Made by a program: the position numbers and the translations under genes. From Tenacibaculum larymnensis (GTDB lineage Bacteria > Bacteroidota > Bacteroidia > Flavobacteriales > Flavobacteriaceae), in assembly GCF_028829235.1 (NCBI RefSeq), contig NZ_JAIWJY010000012.1, positions 37,261 to 101,260 on the forward strand: 64,000 bases of DNA. The letters run 5' to 3'. The notes under the pieces were generated by a model, which saw only the letters and a list, made by a program, of their open reading frames with translations, was not told where the DNA came from and made no database searches. Position 1 is the stretch's first letter. Each line of letters begins with the position of its first letter. This document shows, piece by piece, positions 1 to 9,120 of this stretch.

Positions 1-549
1 TTAATCCACTTCGGGGCATTGGGTATAGCTAATGGAGCAATGAGCATAATAAGAGGAGCAGAGGAGCTAAAAGAAGATACCAGTATTGAATTTATTTTTA
101 TAGGTGGAGGTTCTACAGAAGAAGAATTAAAGAACTATTGTCAAAAACATCAATTAAAACAAGTACATTTTTTAGGAAGGTTTCCAATGGAAGAAACCTC
201 AGAGATTGTTAACCTCTGTGATGTATCGATGGTTAGCTTTAAAGACTTACCAATACTCTATACCAATTCACCTAATAAACTATTTGATTCTCTATCAGCA
301 GGTAAACCTATTATCGTAAATTCTGCGGGATGGACAAAAGATATGGTGGAGAAGCATAATTGCGGATTTTATGTCAATCCTAATGTGGCACAAGAACTAG
401 TTGATAAAATTTTGTTGTTAAAAAGAAATCCAGAAATAGTGAAAGAAATGGGACGAAAATCTCGAACTTTGGCTGAAACAGTTTATGATAAATCTATTTT
501 ATGTAAACAATTTGTGGAAACAGTTGAAAATACATATAAAAATCTTTAA
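1..549 (+). CDS. Glycosyltransferase family 4, C-terminal part (cut by window edge)
   Basis: The frame is open from base 1, so the gene begins outside the window; the TTG at 19 is only an internal Leu codon. The visible 182 residues are the nucleotide-sugar-binding half of a GT-B fold (GT4 type) glycosyltransferase: a strand with FIFIGGG, then VHFLGRFP, then a region with NSPNKLFDSLSAGKPIIVN that matches the donor-binding loop of the family (known family feature). It would move a sugar onto a growing lipid-linked glycan at the cytoplasmic membrane face. Only 3 bases separate it from the sugar-phosphate transferase gene, which supports one operon. Donor and acceptor sugars cannot be told. Confidence 0.85.
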   Translation, partial: LIHFGALGIANGAMSIIRGAEELKEDTSIEFIFIGGGSTEEELKNYCQKHQLKQVHFLGRFPMEETSEIVNLCDVSMVSFKDLPILYTNSPNKLFDSLSAGKPIIVNSAGWTKDMVEKHNCGFYVNPNVAQELVDKILLLKRNPEIVKEMGRKSRTLAETVYDKSILCKQFVETVENTYKNL

Positions 550-552
550 GTT

Positions 553-1158
553 ATGTATAAAAACTATATCAAACGTATCTTAGATTTTATTGTAGCTTTT
601 TTAGGATTACTGATTTTAAGTCCTATTTTTTTTATAGTTACTATTGGACTATTTTTAGCAAATCAAGGAAAACCATTTTTCTTTCAAAAACGTCCAGGAA
701 AAAATCAAAAGATTTTTAAAATCATCAAGTTTAAATCAATGAATGATAAAACAGATGAAAATGGAAACCTTTTGCCTGATGCAGACCGCTTAACAAAAAT
801 GGGAAGCTTTGTTCGTAAAACATCTTTAGATGAGATTCCACAACTACTAAATGTGTTAAGAGGAGACATGTCGATTATTGGCCCTAGACCATTAAGAACT
901 TATTATTTACCTTTGTATAGTAAGGAGCAAAAAAACAGGCATAATGTTCGTCCAGGAATTACGGGATGGGCTCAAGTAAATGGTAGAAATGCAATTTCAT
1001 GGACTAAAAAGTTTGAATTGGATGTGTACTATGTTAATAACATTAGCTTTGGTCTAGATTTAAAAATATTTTTTCTTACTGTTAAAAAGGTTTTTGTAAG
1101 AGAAGGAATTAATCAAGAAGGTAAAGTGACTGTGGATAAGTTTAATGGTACTAATTAG
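553..1158 (+). CDS. Initiating sugar-phosphate transferase, PglC/WcaJ C-terminal type
   Basis: A bacterial sugar transferase of 201 residues. One hydrophobic membrane segment lies near residues 9-33, followed by the family signatures [36 protein letters not shown] and IGPRPL, then [14 protein letters not shown]. The short length matches monotopic PglC-type enzymes rather than long WbaP types. Such enzymes move a phospho-sugar from a UDP-sugar to undecaprenyl phosphate and start glycan assembly at the inner membrane. The next two genes look like PglD and PglE, so a bacillosamine-type phospho-sugar is the probable substrate (inference). Confidence 0.92.
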   Translation: MYKNYIKRILDFIVAFLGLLILSPIFFIVTIGLFLANQGKPFFFQKRPGKNQKIFKIIKFKSMNDKTDENGNLLPDADRLTKMGSFVRKTSLDEIPQLLNVLRGDMSIIGPRPLRTYYLPLYSKEQKNRHNVRPGITGWAQVNGRNAISWTKKFELDVYYVNNISFGLDLKIFFLTVKKVFVREGINQEGKVTVDKFNGTN

Positions 1159-1162
1159 AGGT

Positions 1163-1789
1163 ATGGAAAATTGTATAATAGTTGGGGCTGGTACGTATGG
1201 GGAAGTATATGCTGAGTACTTAAAAGAAGAATATAATATATTAGGTTTTATAGACGACAACCCTAACATAGTCAAAAATAAAGGGCTTAATGTTTTGGGA
1301 GACTTTAACTTCCTGTTGAACAACATAGAGAGATCAACTAATGTATTTATCCCTATAGGAAATAATGAAGTCCGTTATAATCTTTTAAATAAAGTAATTA
1401 AAGCCGGGTTTAAAACACCTAGTTTTATTCATAGAAACACCAATATACATGCTTCAGTAGAAATTGGAAAGTGTGTTTATATTTTATCAGGCGTGAATAT
1501 TATGCCTTTAACTAAACTTAAAGATTTTGTGTTAATAAGTATGGGGGTTAATATCGCTCATCATGCAGTCATTGATGAAGGCTGTTTTATTTCTCAAGGT
1601 TCTAATATAGGAGCTTCGGTTTATATGGAAAAAAAAGTCTTTTGCGGAATAGCTTCAACAATTATGACAGGAGTAAAAAATGTAGGAGAGAACTCTTTAA
1701 TAGGGGCTGGAGCAGTTATAATCAGAGATGTGCCTGATAACGCTGTAGTTGTAGGAAACCCTGGAAAAGTGATAAAATACAATAAATAA
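1163..1789 (+). CDS. PglD/NeuD-like sugar O/N-acetyltransferase
   Basis: About 208 residues. An N-terminal Rossmann-like part (IIVGAGTYGEVY) binds the nucleotide sugar, and the rest is a left-handed beta helix of hexapeptide repeats (for example around INIAHHAVIDEGCFISQGSNIG) ending in the typical VVVGNPGKVIK. The paired His of HHAVIDEG fits the catalytic base of PglD. I prefer the ATG at 1163 to the one at 1145, because the latter overlaps the upstream gene and adds residues outside the family. Neighbours encode the PglC-like and PglE-like steps. Likely role: acetyl-CoA-dependent N-acetylation of an amino sugar made by the next gene. Confidence 0.88.
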   Translation: MENCIIVGAGTYGEVYAEYLKEEYNILGFIDDNPNIVKNKGLNVLGDFNFLLNNIERSTNVFIPIGNNEVRYNLLNKVIKAGFKTPSFIHRNTNIHASVEIGKCVYILSGVNIMPLTKLKDFVLISMGVNIAHHAVIDEGCFISQGSNIGASVYMEKKVFCGIASTIMTGVKNVGENSLIGAGAVIIRDVPDNAVVVGNPGKVIKYNK

Positions 1790-1792
1790 GTT

Positions 1793-2929
1793 ATGTTAGA
1801 AAAAATATGGTTATCCTCTCCACACATGGGAGGTAGCGAACAAAAATATGTACAAGAAGCTTTTGACACCAATTGGGTAGCTCCATTAGGACCCAATGTA
1901 AATGGTTTTGAACAAGATTTAGAAGGGTATGTTGGAGAAAACTCAAAAGTAGCTTGTTTAGCTTCTGGTACTTCTGCTTTACATTTAGCCCTAATATTAG
2001 CTGGAGTAAGCAATGGAGATGAGGTGTTGTGTCAAAGTATGACCTTTTCCGCTTCTGCAAACCCAATAACGTACCAAGGGGCTATTCCTGTCTTTGTAGA
2101 TAGTGAAGAAGAAACTTGGAATATGTGTCCAAAAGCGTTAGAGGAAGCTATCAAAGAAGGTATGGCTAAGGGGAAAAAACCAAAAGCAATCATAGTGGTA
2201 CATTTATATGGGATGCCTGCTAAAATGGATGAAATTGTAGCGATTTCTAAAAAATACGGTATAACCTTAATAGAAGATGCGGCGGAAGCATTAGGTTCAA
2301 CCTACAAAGGACAAAAATGTGGTACGTTTGGTGATTTCGGAATTTTATCATTTAACGGAAATAAAATAATCACAACTTCTGGTGGAGGTGCTCTGGTATG
2401 TAAGAATGAAGAAGATAAACAAAAAGTCATTTTTTTAGCAACCCAAGCACGTGATAATACCCCTCATTACCAACATTCACACATAGGATATAACTATCGT
2501 ATGAGTAATATTGTGGCAGGTATAGGTCGTGGTCAAATGGAGGTGTTAGATAAACACATTGGTTTTAGAAGAGCTAATAATCAGTTTTATCAAGAAGTAT
2601 TCAAAAATGTAGATGGAATAAGAGTTTTAACAGAACCAACATCAGAATATTTCTCTAATCACTGGTTAAGTGCTGTAGTTATAGAGGAAAGTATAACGGG
2701 TTTTTCAAGAGAAGAGCTACGTTTAGCTTTAGAAAAAGAGAATATTGAATCTCGTCCCTTATGGAAACCAATGCATTTACAACCTGTTTTTAAAGATTGC
2801 AAATATTACGGAGCTAACATCTCAGAAAAATTGTTTGAAGAAGGATTATGTTTACCATCAGGTTCCAATCTCATAGACGAAGATAGAGTACGAATAAAAG
2901 GAGCGATTCAAAAACTAATAAACTTATAA
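1793..2929 (+). CDS. DegT/DnrJ/EryC1/StrS (PglE-like) nucleotide-sugar aminotransferase
   Basis: 378 residues, normal for the family. Seen: SGTSALHLAL (cofactor phosphate pocket), IEDAAEALGSTYKG with the Asp that contacts the pyridine nitrogen, FSFNGNK-type loop with Lys191 as the PLP-binding lysine, and HIGYNYRMSNIVAGIGRGQM. It should transfer an amino group from glutamate to a 4-keto sugar in the cytoplasm. The gene starts 3 bases after the acetyltransferase stop. With the dehydratase at 14620-16524 it would complete a UDP-4-amino-4,6-dideoxy sugar route; the exact sugar is inferred from neighbours, not proven. Confidence 0.93.
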   Translation: MLEKIWLSSPHMGGSEQKYVQEAFDTNWVAPLGPNVNGFEQDLEGYVGENSKVACLASGTSALHLALILAGVSNGDEVLCQSMTFSASANPITYQGAIPVFVDSEEETWNMCPKALEEAIKEGMAKGKKPKAIIVVHLYGMPAKMDEIVAISKKYGITLIEDAAEALGSTYKGQKCGTFGDFGILSFNGNKIITTSGGGALVCKNEEDKQKVIFLATQARDNTPHYQHSHIGYNYRMSNIVAGIGRGQMEVLDKHIGFRRANNQFYQEVFKNVDGIRVLTEPTSEYFSNHWLSAVVIEESITGFSREELRLALEKENIESRPLWKPMHLQPVFKDCKYYGANISEKLFEEGLCLPSGSNLIDEDRVRIKGAIQKLINL

Positions 2930-2995
2930 TTCTGAATTCAGGTTTTCCTGAGCCTTAATTTTTCAATACATTAGTATAATATCAAAAAAGCTATC

Positions 2996-3550
2996 ATGAT
3001 TTTTAAACAAACAGATATTCCTGAAGTTGTAGTTATTGAGCCCAAGGTTTTTGGAGATCAAAGAGGGTATTTTTTTGAATCTTTTAATCAAAAAGAGTTT
3101 GAAGAAAATATTGGACGAATAAATTTTGTTCAGGATAACGAATCCAAATCAGTTTTTGGAGCATTACGAGGATTACATTTTCAGAAGCCTCCATTTGCAC
3201 AAGCTAAGTTAGTGAGATGTATTCAGGGTAAGATATTAGATATTACGGTTGATATTCGAAAGAACTCACCTACTTATGGGGGATGTTTTTCAGTAGAGTT
3301 ATCCGAAGAAAATAAAAAACAATTATTTATACCGAGGGGATTTGCACATGGATTTGTAACTTTATCTAAAGAAGCTATTTTTGCATATAAAGTGGATAAT
3401 TGGTATGCACCAGAATACGACTCTGGAATTATTTGGAATGATCCTACTTTGAATATTGATTGGAAAATTAATTCAGAAGAGGTAATACTTTCTCCAAAAG
3501 ACCAACAACTTTTAACTTTTAAAGAGCTAGAAACTCCATTTATTTATTAG
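2996..3550 (+). CDS. rfbC: dTDP-4-dehydrorhamnose 3,5-epimerase
   Basis: 184 residues with the RmlC cupin signatures: FGDQRGYFFESFN near residue 20, the catalytic His61 in LRGLHFQ, then GKILDITVDIR, FIPRGFAHGF and YKVDNWYAPE with the Tyr used as acid. It epimerises the keto sugar in dTDP-L-rhamnose synthesis in the cytoplasm. It lies 66 bases after the aminotransferase, and a 10-bp palindrome CTGAATTCAG falls in that gap. Its usual partners rfbA and rfbD are not in the window, and only a decayed end of rfbB follows, so the rhamnose pathway here is incomplete unless the rest lies upstream or elsewhere. Confidence 0.93.
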   Translation: MIFKQTDIPEVVVIEPKVFGDQRGYFFESFNQKEFEENIGRINFVQDNESKSVFGALRGLHFQKPPFAQAKLVRCIQGKILDITVDIRKNSPTYGGCFSVELSEENKKQLFIPRGFAHGFVTLSKEAIFAYKVDNWYAPEYDSGIIWNDPTLNIDWKINSEEVILSPKDQQLLTFKELETPFIY

Positions 3551-3585
3551 TAGCTTTGAAAAGTTTATATAGTAAATTTTTATGA

Positions 3586-3792
3586 GGAACATATGTAACT
3601 AATAGAGTTAGACATGATTATAGGTATGCTATAGATTCATCAAAACTCAAAAATGAATTAGGCTGGGAACCGTCTTTACAATTCGAGGAAGGAATAGAAA
3701 AAACAGTAAAATGATATTTGGAAAATAATGAATGGATTGACCATATAACAAGTGGAGAGTACCAAAAATATTATAAAGAAATGTATGAATAA
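3586..3792 (+). pseudogene. Remnant of dTDP-glucose 4,6-dehydratase (rfbB) C-terminus
   Basis: In the frame beginning at 3592 the bases read as the conserved tail of RfbB: RHDYRYAIDSSKLKNELGW, then EEGIEKTVK, a TGA stop at 3712-3714 where the family has Trp (K-W-Y-L), then YLENNEWIDHITSGEY and a natural stop at 3790. The upstream 280 or so residues, including the NAD-binding domain and active site, are absent. A TGA in frame at 3583 closes the frame on the 5' side. This is therefore a deletion remnant that has since also gained a nonsense change. Confidence 0.85.
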
Positions 3793-3829
3793 TAAAAAAG
3801 CCAAAACTTTTAGTTTTGGCTTTTTTATT
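3792..3829. terminator. Bidirectional intrinsic terminator
   Basis: A long hairpin with arms AAAAAAGCCAAAACT and AGTTTTGGCTTTTTT, flanked by A and T runs on both sides. It separates the plus-strand sugar cluster from the minus-strand LysM gene and can end transcription from both. Confidence 0.85.
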
Positions 3830-3844
3830 ATATTAGATTAAGGT

Positions 3845-5680
3845 TTACCTAAGTCTACTTAAGCTTAAATCATTATTGTATTTAACAATAAATAATCCTT
3901 GATTTCCGCTACTTCCAAACATTTTTTTATGGTAGTCAAATTTATTTTCAACACGTAAAGAAACTCCTTTTTTAAAGGTTTCTGTAAGCTCATTTCCTGA
4001 AGCCAAACGCATTAAAACATCATATGTAATATCAAACCCTTTAATAGCATAGTCTGAAGGAATAGTATTATTTTTTTGTAAATATTTGTTATTGAAATCT
4101 TTCGTTTCTAAGGCGTCTTCGTCTGAATAAGTGTTAGAAACGTAAGTAAAATTGATGCTGGAAAGCTTATTATTATCAATCTTATCATAAGCGTTACCTT
4201 TGCTAGTAGCAAATACTTGAACTTTAGTTTCATCAGGTAAGCTAATCATACTATTTAAAGCATCAGCAACAACTACATTATCTTCTGAAGCAAAGATTAC
4301 CCAGTTATGTCTTTTAGAAGACATCTTACTTGTAAAACGCTCTCTTTTTATATAACCTTTTTCTGGTTTTAAAACATGTATATTATTAATACTATCATGT
4401 TTTTTTAGTTCAGAAATAATTTTAGAAACCCTCGTGTTCGTTTCTTTTTGATTATCACTAACAATAAAAATTTCTTGATCTTTATAGCTGTCTTTTAAAT
4501 AAGAAGCTAAATAACTCACATAATTATCTTTTTCAGGTGAAGTTTTAACTAATTTAGAAGAAGAGAATTTACTTTGTTTACTAGAGTAATGAGGAAAAAC
4601 TACAGGTGCATTTACATCGCGAGCAACAACTTCAGCTTTATCAGAGTAAAAAGGACCAATAACTACATCAGTATTTTCTAGTTTTTTGTCTTTTAATATA
4701 GTTGCTATATTTTTTCCTCTGTTTCCTGTATCGAAAACATTAACTTTTACTTGTACTCCTTGCTTTTTAATAGAGTCAATAGCTATCTCTGCTCCAAGAT
4801 AAAAGTCAGTAACCATATTTGCTAATTGGTTTCCTTCAAAAATATCTTTACTTGATTGAGAGTTATACTCGTCAGCTTTAAATGGAAGTAAAATAGCAAG
4901 GTTTATAGAAGTATCTGTTTGAACAGAATCTTTATAAAAAGTATAATTCTCTTTTTTACTTACTTCTTCAATAGGTTTAATTTTTAATAATTGACCTATT
5001 GATAATTTATTATCAACTAAACCTGGATATTCAGGGTTTAAACGTAATAAATCTTCTTTGGATACATTGTAGAAACGAGTTAAACTATACATAGTTTCTT
5101 TACTCTTTACAGTATGTGTTAAGAACTTTTCTAAAACTTTTTCTTTATCAATAGTAATAGTTTTCTTAACTTCCTTAACCTTTAATACCTGACCTATACT
5201 TAAATTATTACCTTGAATATTAGTGTATTCAGGATTAAATTTAATTAAGTCATCTTTGGTAATACCGTATTGTTTTGTAATACGATACACAGTTTCTCCT
5301 TTTTTAACTTCGTGAGTCTCATATTCAACAATTGTTTGTTTAAAAACAGTATCATCTTCATTAGTTTCAGGAGTTGTATCCTCAACATCATTAGTATCAG
5401 TAGTATCTACAGTTTCTTCTTCAGGAGAAGAAGTAGTAGATGAAGAAGTATTCTTTTTAATTTTAGGATTAGGTATTACAATTACCGTGTTAGCATCTGG
5501 ACGTCTTCCAACATCTGGATTTAAACGTAATAAATCTTTTGTTTTCATGTCCAAGCGATCTGCAACGTCTCGCATCGTTTCTCCTTCTTGGATTTTGTAA
5601 GATACGTAACGCTTTTGCTGCCCGCATGAAACGGTAATAGTTAAAATACAAACTAATAGTAAAAACTGTAATTTCTTCAT
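3845..5680 (-). CDS. Lipoprotein with three LysM domains and a periplasmic-binding-protein fold
   Basis: 611 residues. A lipoprotein signal ends at Cys19 (ITVSC). Three LysM-like domains lie near residues 28-75, 120-170 and 188-236 (KKGETVYRITKQYGITKDDL and two relatives), with an acidic Thr/Glu-rich linker between the first and second. The C-terminal 350 residues (AILLPFKADEY, VIGPFYSDKAEVVARD, YAIKGFDITYDVLMRLASG) resemble type I periplasmic binding proteins such as LivK. LysM binds peptidoglycan, so the protein is probably envelope-anchored; no ABC permease lies nearby, so sensing or a structural role is as likely as transport. Start chosen at the ATG before the signal peptide. Confidence 0.82.
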   Translation of the reverse strand: MKKLQFLLLVCILTITVSCGQQKRYVSYKIQEGETMRDVADRLDMKTKDLLRLNPDVGRRPDANTVIVIPNPKIKKNTSSSTTSSPEEETVDTTDTNDVEDTTPETNEDDTVFKQTIVEYETHEVKKGETVYRITKQYGITKDDLIKFNPEYTNIQGNNLSIGQVLKVKEVKKTITIDKEKVLEKFLTHTVKSKETMYSLTRFYNVSKEDLLRLNPEYPGLVDNKLSIGQLLKIKPIEEVSKKENYTFYKDSVQTDTSINLAILLPFKADEYNSQSSKDIFEGNQLANMVTDFYLGAEIAIDSIKKQGVQVKVNVFDTGNRGKNIATILKDKKLENTDVVIGPFYSDKAEVVARDVNAPVVFPHYSSKQSKFSSSKLVKTSPEKDNYVSYLASYLKDSYKDQEIFIVSDNQKETNTRVSKIISELKKHDSINNIHVLKPEKGYIKRERFTSKMSSKRHNWVIFASEDNVVVADALNSMISLPDETKVQVFATSKGNAYDKIDNNKLSSINFTYVSNTYSDEDALETKDFNNKYLQKNNTIPSDYAIKGFDITYDVLMRLASGNELTETFKKGVSLRVENKFDYHKKMFGSSGNQGLFIVKYNNDLSLSRLR

Positions 5681-5711
5681 CTACTCTTTTTTTGAAATTA
5701 ATAATGGATTT

Positions 5712-7247
5712 TTATTCCCATTCAATTGTTGCTGGTGGTTTAGAGCTAATATCATATACAACTCTATTTACACCTTTTACATTATTTATTATTTTATTTG
5801 ATGTTTTTTGTAAAAACTCATAAGGTAAATTAACCCAATCTGCTGTCATACCATCTGTACTTTCTACAGCTCTTAAAGCAACTACTTTTTCGTAGGTTCT
5901 TTCATCTCCCATAACACCAACAGAGTTTACTGGTAATAAAATAGCACCTGCTTGCCATACTTTATCGTACAATCCGCTTTCTTTTAACCCGTTAATGAAT
6001 ACAGCATCTACCTCTTGCAAAATACGAACTTTTTCAGCGGTAATATCACCCAAGATTCTGATAGCTAAACCAGGTCCTGGAAATGGATGACGACCTAATA
6101 ATTCTTTATCAATTCCCATAGAAGCACCAACTCTACGTACTTCATCTTTAAAAATCATACGTAAAGGCTCAACAACTTTCAATTTCATAAAATCAGGTAA
6201 ACCGCCTACATTATGATGACTTTTAATAGTAGCTGAAGGACCTCCATTAACTGAAACTGATTCAATTACATCGGGATAAATTGTTCCCTGTGCTAGCCAT
6301 TTGGCATCTTCTATTTGGTGTGCTTCATCATCAAAAACATCAATAAAAACCTTACCAATAGCTTTACGTTTTGCTTCTGGGTCACTTAATCCAGCTAGTT
6401 CATCCAAAAAACGTGCCGAAGCATCGACCCCTTTAACGTTTAACCCCATACCTTCGTATTGTTTTAATACGTCGGTAAACTCATTTTTACGTAACAATCC
6501 GTTGTTTACGAAAATACAGTGCAAATTACTTCCAATAGCTTTGTGTAGTAAAACTGCAGCTACGGTAGAATCTACTCCTCCAGATAAACCTAAAACAACT
6601 TTGTCATTACCTATCTTAGCTTTTAATTCAGCTACAGTTTCGTCAACAAATGAATCTGGTGTCCATGTTTGAGCTACCCCAGCTATATTAACTAAAAAGT
6701 TTTGTAATAATTGTTTACCATCTGTAGAATGATATACTTCTGGGTGAAATTGGATCGCATAAGTAGTCTCTCCATCAATCTTGTATGCTGCATTTTGTAC
6801 ATCATGAGTACTTGCTAATAATGTTCCTCCAGTAGGTAACTCTTTAATTGTGTCTGAATGACTCATCCAAACTTGACTTCCTTCAGAAATATCTTTAAAG
6901 AATTCTTCTCCTTCTTTAATAAAAGATAAGTTAGCTCTACCGTACTCACGAGTATTAGAAGGAGCTACTAAACCACCTGAAAAATGAGCTAAATATTGAG
7001 CTCCATAGCATACAGCTAATAAAGGTTTTTTACCTCTAATCTCAGATAAATCAGGATGTGGAGCTTCTTCTGAACGAACTGAAGATGGGCTTCCTGAAAG
7101 GATTACAGCTTTAAAATCGTTTAAATTTTGTGGTATTTTGTTGTAAGGGTGAATTTCACAATAAATATTTAATTCTCTTACACGGCGCGCAATTAACTGT
7201 GTGTATTGCGATCCGAAATCTAATATAAGTACGTTGTGTTGTTGCAT
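5712..7247 (-). CDS. guaA: GMP synthase (glutamine-hydrolysing)
   Basis: 511 residues from the ATG at 7247; the TTG two codons upstream is less likely. The glutamine amidotransferase half carries the nucleophile Cys in [15 protein letters not shown] (about residue 80) and the His-Glu pair in QFHPEVYHS. The ATP-pyrophosphatase P-loop is [19 protein letters not shown] near residue 220, and the dimerisation domain ends with KPPATIEWE. It converts XMP, ATP and glutamine to GMP in the cytoplasm. The LysM lipoprotein follows 31 bases later on the same strand, so both may share a transcript. Confidence 0.98.
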   Translation of the reverse strand: MQQHNVLILDFGSQYTQLIARRVRELNIYCEIHPYNKIPQNLNDFKAVILSGSPSSVRSEEAPHPDLSEIRGKKPLLAVCYGAQYLAHFSGGLVAPSNTREYGRANLSFIKEGEEFFKDISEGSQVWMSHSDTIKELPTGGTLLASTHDVQNAAYKIDGETTYAIQFHPEVYHSTDGKQLLQNFLVNIAGVAQTWTPDSFVDETVAELKAKIGNDKVVLGLSGGVDSTVAAVLLHKAIGSNLHCIFVNNGLLRKNEFTDVLKQYEGMGLNVKGVDASARFLDELAGLSDPEAKRKAIGKVFIDVFDDEAHQIEDAKWLAQGTIYPDVIESVSVNGGPSATIKSHHNVGGLPDFMKLKVVEPLRMIFKDEVRRVGASMGIDKELLGRHPFPGPGLAIRILGDITAEKVRILQEVDAVFINGLKESGLYDKVWQAGAILLPVNSVGVMGDERTYEKVVALRAVESTDGMTADWVNLPYEFLQKTSNKIINNVKGVNRVVYDISSKPPATIEWE

Positions 7248-7318
7248 GCGCAAAAATAGTACTTAGATTTTATATTTGCGAGAATATTTAGTAAGAAATT
7301 AAAGAGTTTTTTAAACTA

Positions 7319-8383
7319 TTAAATTTTATAAACTATGGCATTAATATTCATGCCAGCACCTACTGATGCTAAAATAATAACATCTCCTTTTTTTACTTCT
7401 TGGTTTTCAATATTTCCTTTTAAAACTAAATCGAGTAGGGTAGGTACGGTTGCTACTGAACTATTTCCTAATTTGTGAATACTCATGGGCATTATACCTT
7501 CAGGAATTGGTTTTTTGTACAAACGATAAAAACGTTTAATAATAGCTTCATCCATTTTTTCATTGGCTTGATGGATAAATATTTTTTTTACGTCATCAAT
7601 GCTTACACCACTTTTATCTAAAGCAGTTTGCATTGCTTTAGGTACATTAGTTAAAGCAAACTCATAAATTTTTCGCCCGTGCATTTTAATGTAACGAACA
7701 TCTTTGTCTTTACTCTTGTCATTTGAGTTGCCAAAAAATAAATAATAGGCTTCATCTTTAGTAAAAGTTTGCGAAGCATGGCTAAGAATACCACTATCGT
7801 TTTTGTCTGTAGCTTCCACGATACAAGCGCCAGCGCCATCACTATAAATCATGGAGTCACGATCGTTCATATCTATAACCCTTGATAGTGTTTCACCTCC
7901 AATAACTAAACATTTCTTTGCAATGCCAGCCTTTATAAAAGCCTGTGCTTGAATAACACCTTCAATCCAACCAGGACAGCCAAATAGAATATCATATGCT
8001 ACACAATTTGGGTTTTCAATTTGTAGTAAATGTTTTACACGAGTTGCTAAACTTGGAAGAATGTCACTTTGAATAGCGTCTTTTTTTACATCTCCAAAAT
8101 TATGAGCAAAAATGATATAATCTAATTCTTCTGGATTAATATTAGCATCTTCAATTGCCTTTTTTGCCGCAAAAAAACCAAGATCTGAAGCTTTATATTC
8201 TGGTTTAGCGTATCGACGCTCTTCAATACCCGTTATCGATTTAAACTTTTCAATAATCACAGGGTTAGAATTGTCAAAGGAAGTTCCATCAGCATTTAAA
8301 AAGAAACTGTCATTAAACTTACTATTTTCTTTTTTTATTGAAGGAATAAAGGCTCCTGTTCCTGTAATTACAGATAATTTCAT
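7319..8383 (-). CDS. 3-oxoacyl-ACP synthase III family protein (FabH-like)
   Basis: 354 residues with the thiolase-fold catalytic triad of FabH: Cys in DILFGCPGWIEGVIQ, His in IFIHQANEKMDEAI, and Asn in KLGNSSVATVPTLLD. FabH enzymes condense acetyl- or branched acyl-CoA with malonyl-ACP to start fatty acids. Length and sequence are somewhat unlike canonical FabH (about 330 residues with GDGAGA), and the gene stands alone, away from fabD/fabG/acpP. It may therefore make a special lipid or a flexirubin/aryl-polyene type product; this cannot be decided here. Confidence 0.82.
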   Translation of the reverse strand: MKLSVITGTGAFIPSIKKENSKFNDSFFLNADGTSFDNSNPVIIEKFKSITGIEERRYAKPEYKASDLGFFAAKKAIEDANINPEELDYIIFAHNFGDVKKDAIQSDILPSLATRVKHLLQIENPNCVAYDILFGCPGWIEGVIQAQAFIKAGIAKKCLVIGGETLSRVIDMNDRDSMIYSDGAGACIVEATDKNDSGILSHASQTFTKDEAYYLFFGNSNDKSKDKDVRYIKMHGRKIYEFALTNVPKAMQTALDKSGVSIDDVKKIFIHQANEKMDEAIIKRFYRLYKKPIPEGIMPMSIHKLGNSSVATVPTLLDLVLKGNIENQEVKKGDVIILASVGAGMNINAIVYKI

Positions 8384-8556
8384 TCGAGATACTAATTTTT
8401 AAATGTTGAGTAGTTACAAATAAAGCATTTTTATTGACGATAACCACTTTATATACAGTCAATTTTTTAGAATTATGATATTCTTAAAAAATGAAGTGTG
8501 TTTTGTTTTTTTATAAAAAACAAATAGGCTTTTTTAAGATTTTAATGCTATAGGTG

Positions 8557-9039
8557 TTATAAATAGGAGCTATCAAAAGAAAAAGGCAGTAAAGATAGTA
8601 ACGACTCAGTTTTCACAATTTTACCAACTTCTCCCATAAAAATAATCTCTATAGGTTGTTGTTGATTTATTTCATATTCTGATAATGTTTGACGGCATGC
8701 ACCGCAAGGCCCAACAGGTTTATCTACTGTTGAGTTTTCAGAGGCTGCAGTTATAGCTATTTTTTCGACCTTCATATCAGGAAATTCAGAACCAGCTTTC
8801 CAAATAGCAACACGTTCTGCACACATACCAGAAGGGTATGCAGCACTCTCTTGATTATTACCTAAAACAATTTCACCATTATCAAGTAATATAGCAGCAC
8901 CAACATTAAACTTTGAATAAGGGGCATAAGCTTTCTGTCTTGCTTCAACAGCTTTTTCCATTAAAAAGGCATCTTCGGTTGATAATTGTGAAATATTATC
9001 AAATAAAGTAGCAGTAGTGGTTACATCAATTTTTTCCAT
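8557..9039 (-). CDS. cdd: Cytidine deaminase
   Basis: 160 residues. Zinc ligands and catalytic Glu are seen in MCAERVAIW (Cys-Ala-Glu) and PCGACRQTLSEY; FNVGAAIL and the NNQESAAYPSG segment match the substrate pocket of homotetrameric cytidine deaminases. It deaminates cytidine and deoxycytidine for pyrimidine salvage. The ATG at 9039 is preferred: the longer frame would start at a TTG (9057) at the very edge of the porV terminator hairpin. The gene lies just downstream of porV on the same strand, separated by that terminator. The 173 bases between it and the FabH-like gene show only AT-rich sequence. Confidence 0.95.
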   Translation of the reverse strand: MEKIDVTTTATLFDNISQLSTEDAFLMEKAVEARQKAYAPYSKFNVGAAILLDNGEIVLGNNQESAAYPSGMCAERVAIWKAGSEFPDMKVEKIAITAASENSTVDKPVGPCGACRQTLSEYEINQQQPIEIIFMGEVGKIVKTESLLSLLPFSFDSSYL

Positions 9040-9058
9040 CGTAAATAAATTAGTCAAA

Positions 9059-9083
9059 AAAAGCAGTCGGTGAGACTGCTTTT
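9059..9083 (-). terminator. Intrinsic terminator after porV
   Basis: Arms AAAAGCAGTC and GACTGCTTTT with a 5-base loop, followed on the minus strand by a run of seven or more T. It lies directly after the porV stop and before the cdd start, so cdd needs its own promoter or readthrough. Confidence 0.85.
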
Positions 9084-9120
9084 GTATTCTGATACGAATT
9101 TATAAAAAAAATACTGTTTT

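Noticed and set aside
1145..1162. Upstream ATG for the PglD-like gene
   Set aside because: Overlaps the previous gene and adds six residues not seen in the family; 1163 is preferred.
6301..6672. 123-codon plus-strand frame inside guaA
   Set aside because: Antisense to a highly conserved enzyme, with no family match and no promoter.
7251..7258. TATTTTTG (minus) as guaA promoter
   Set aside because: The predicted start point would fall inside the guaA coding region, so the match is probably chance.
9040..9057. Longer cdd frame starting at TTG 9057
   Set aside because: The extra codons touch the porV terminator and a normal ATG with a family-like N-terminus lies at 9039.
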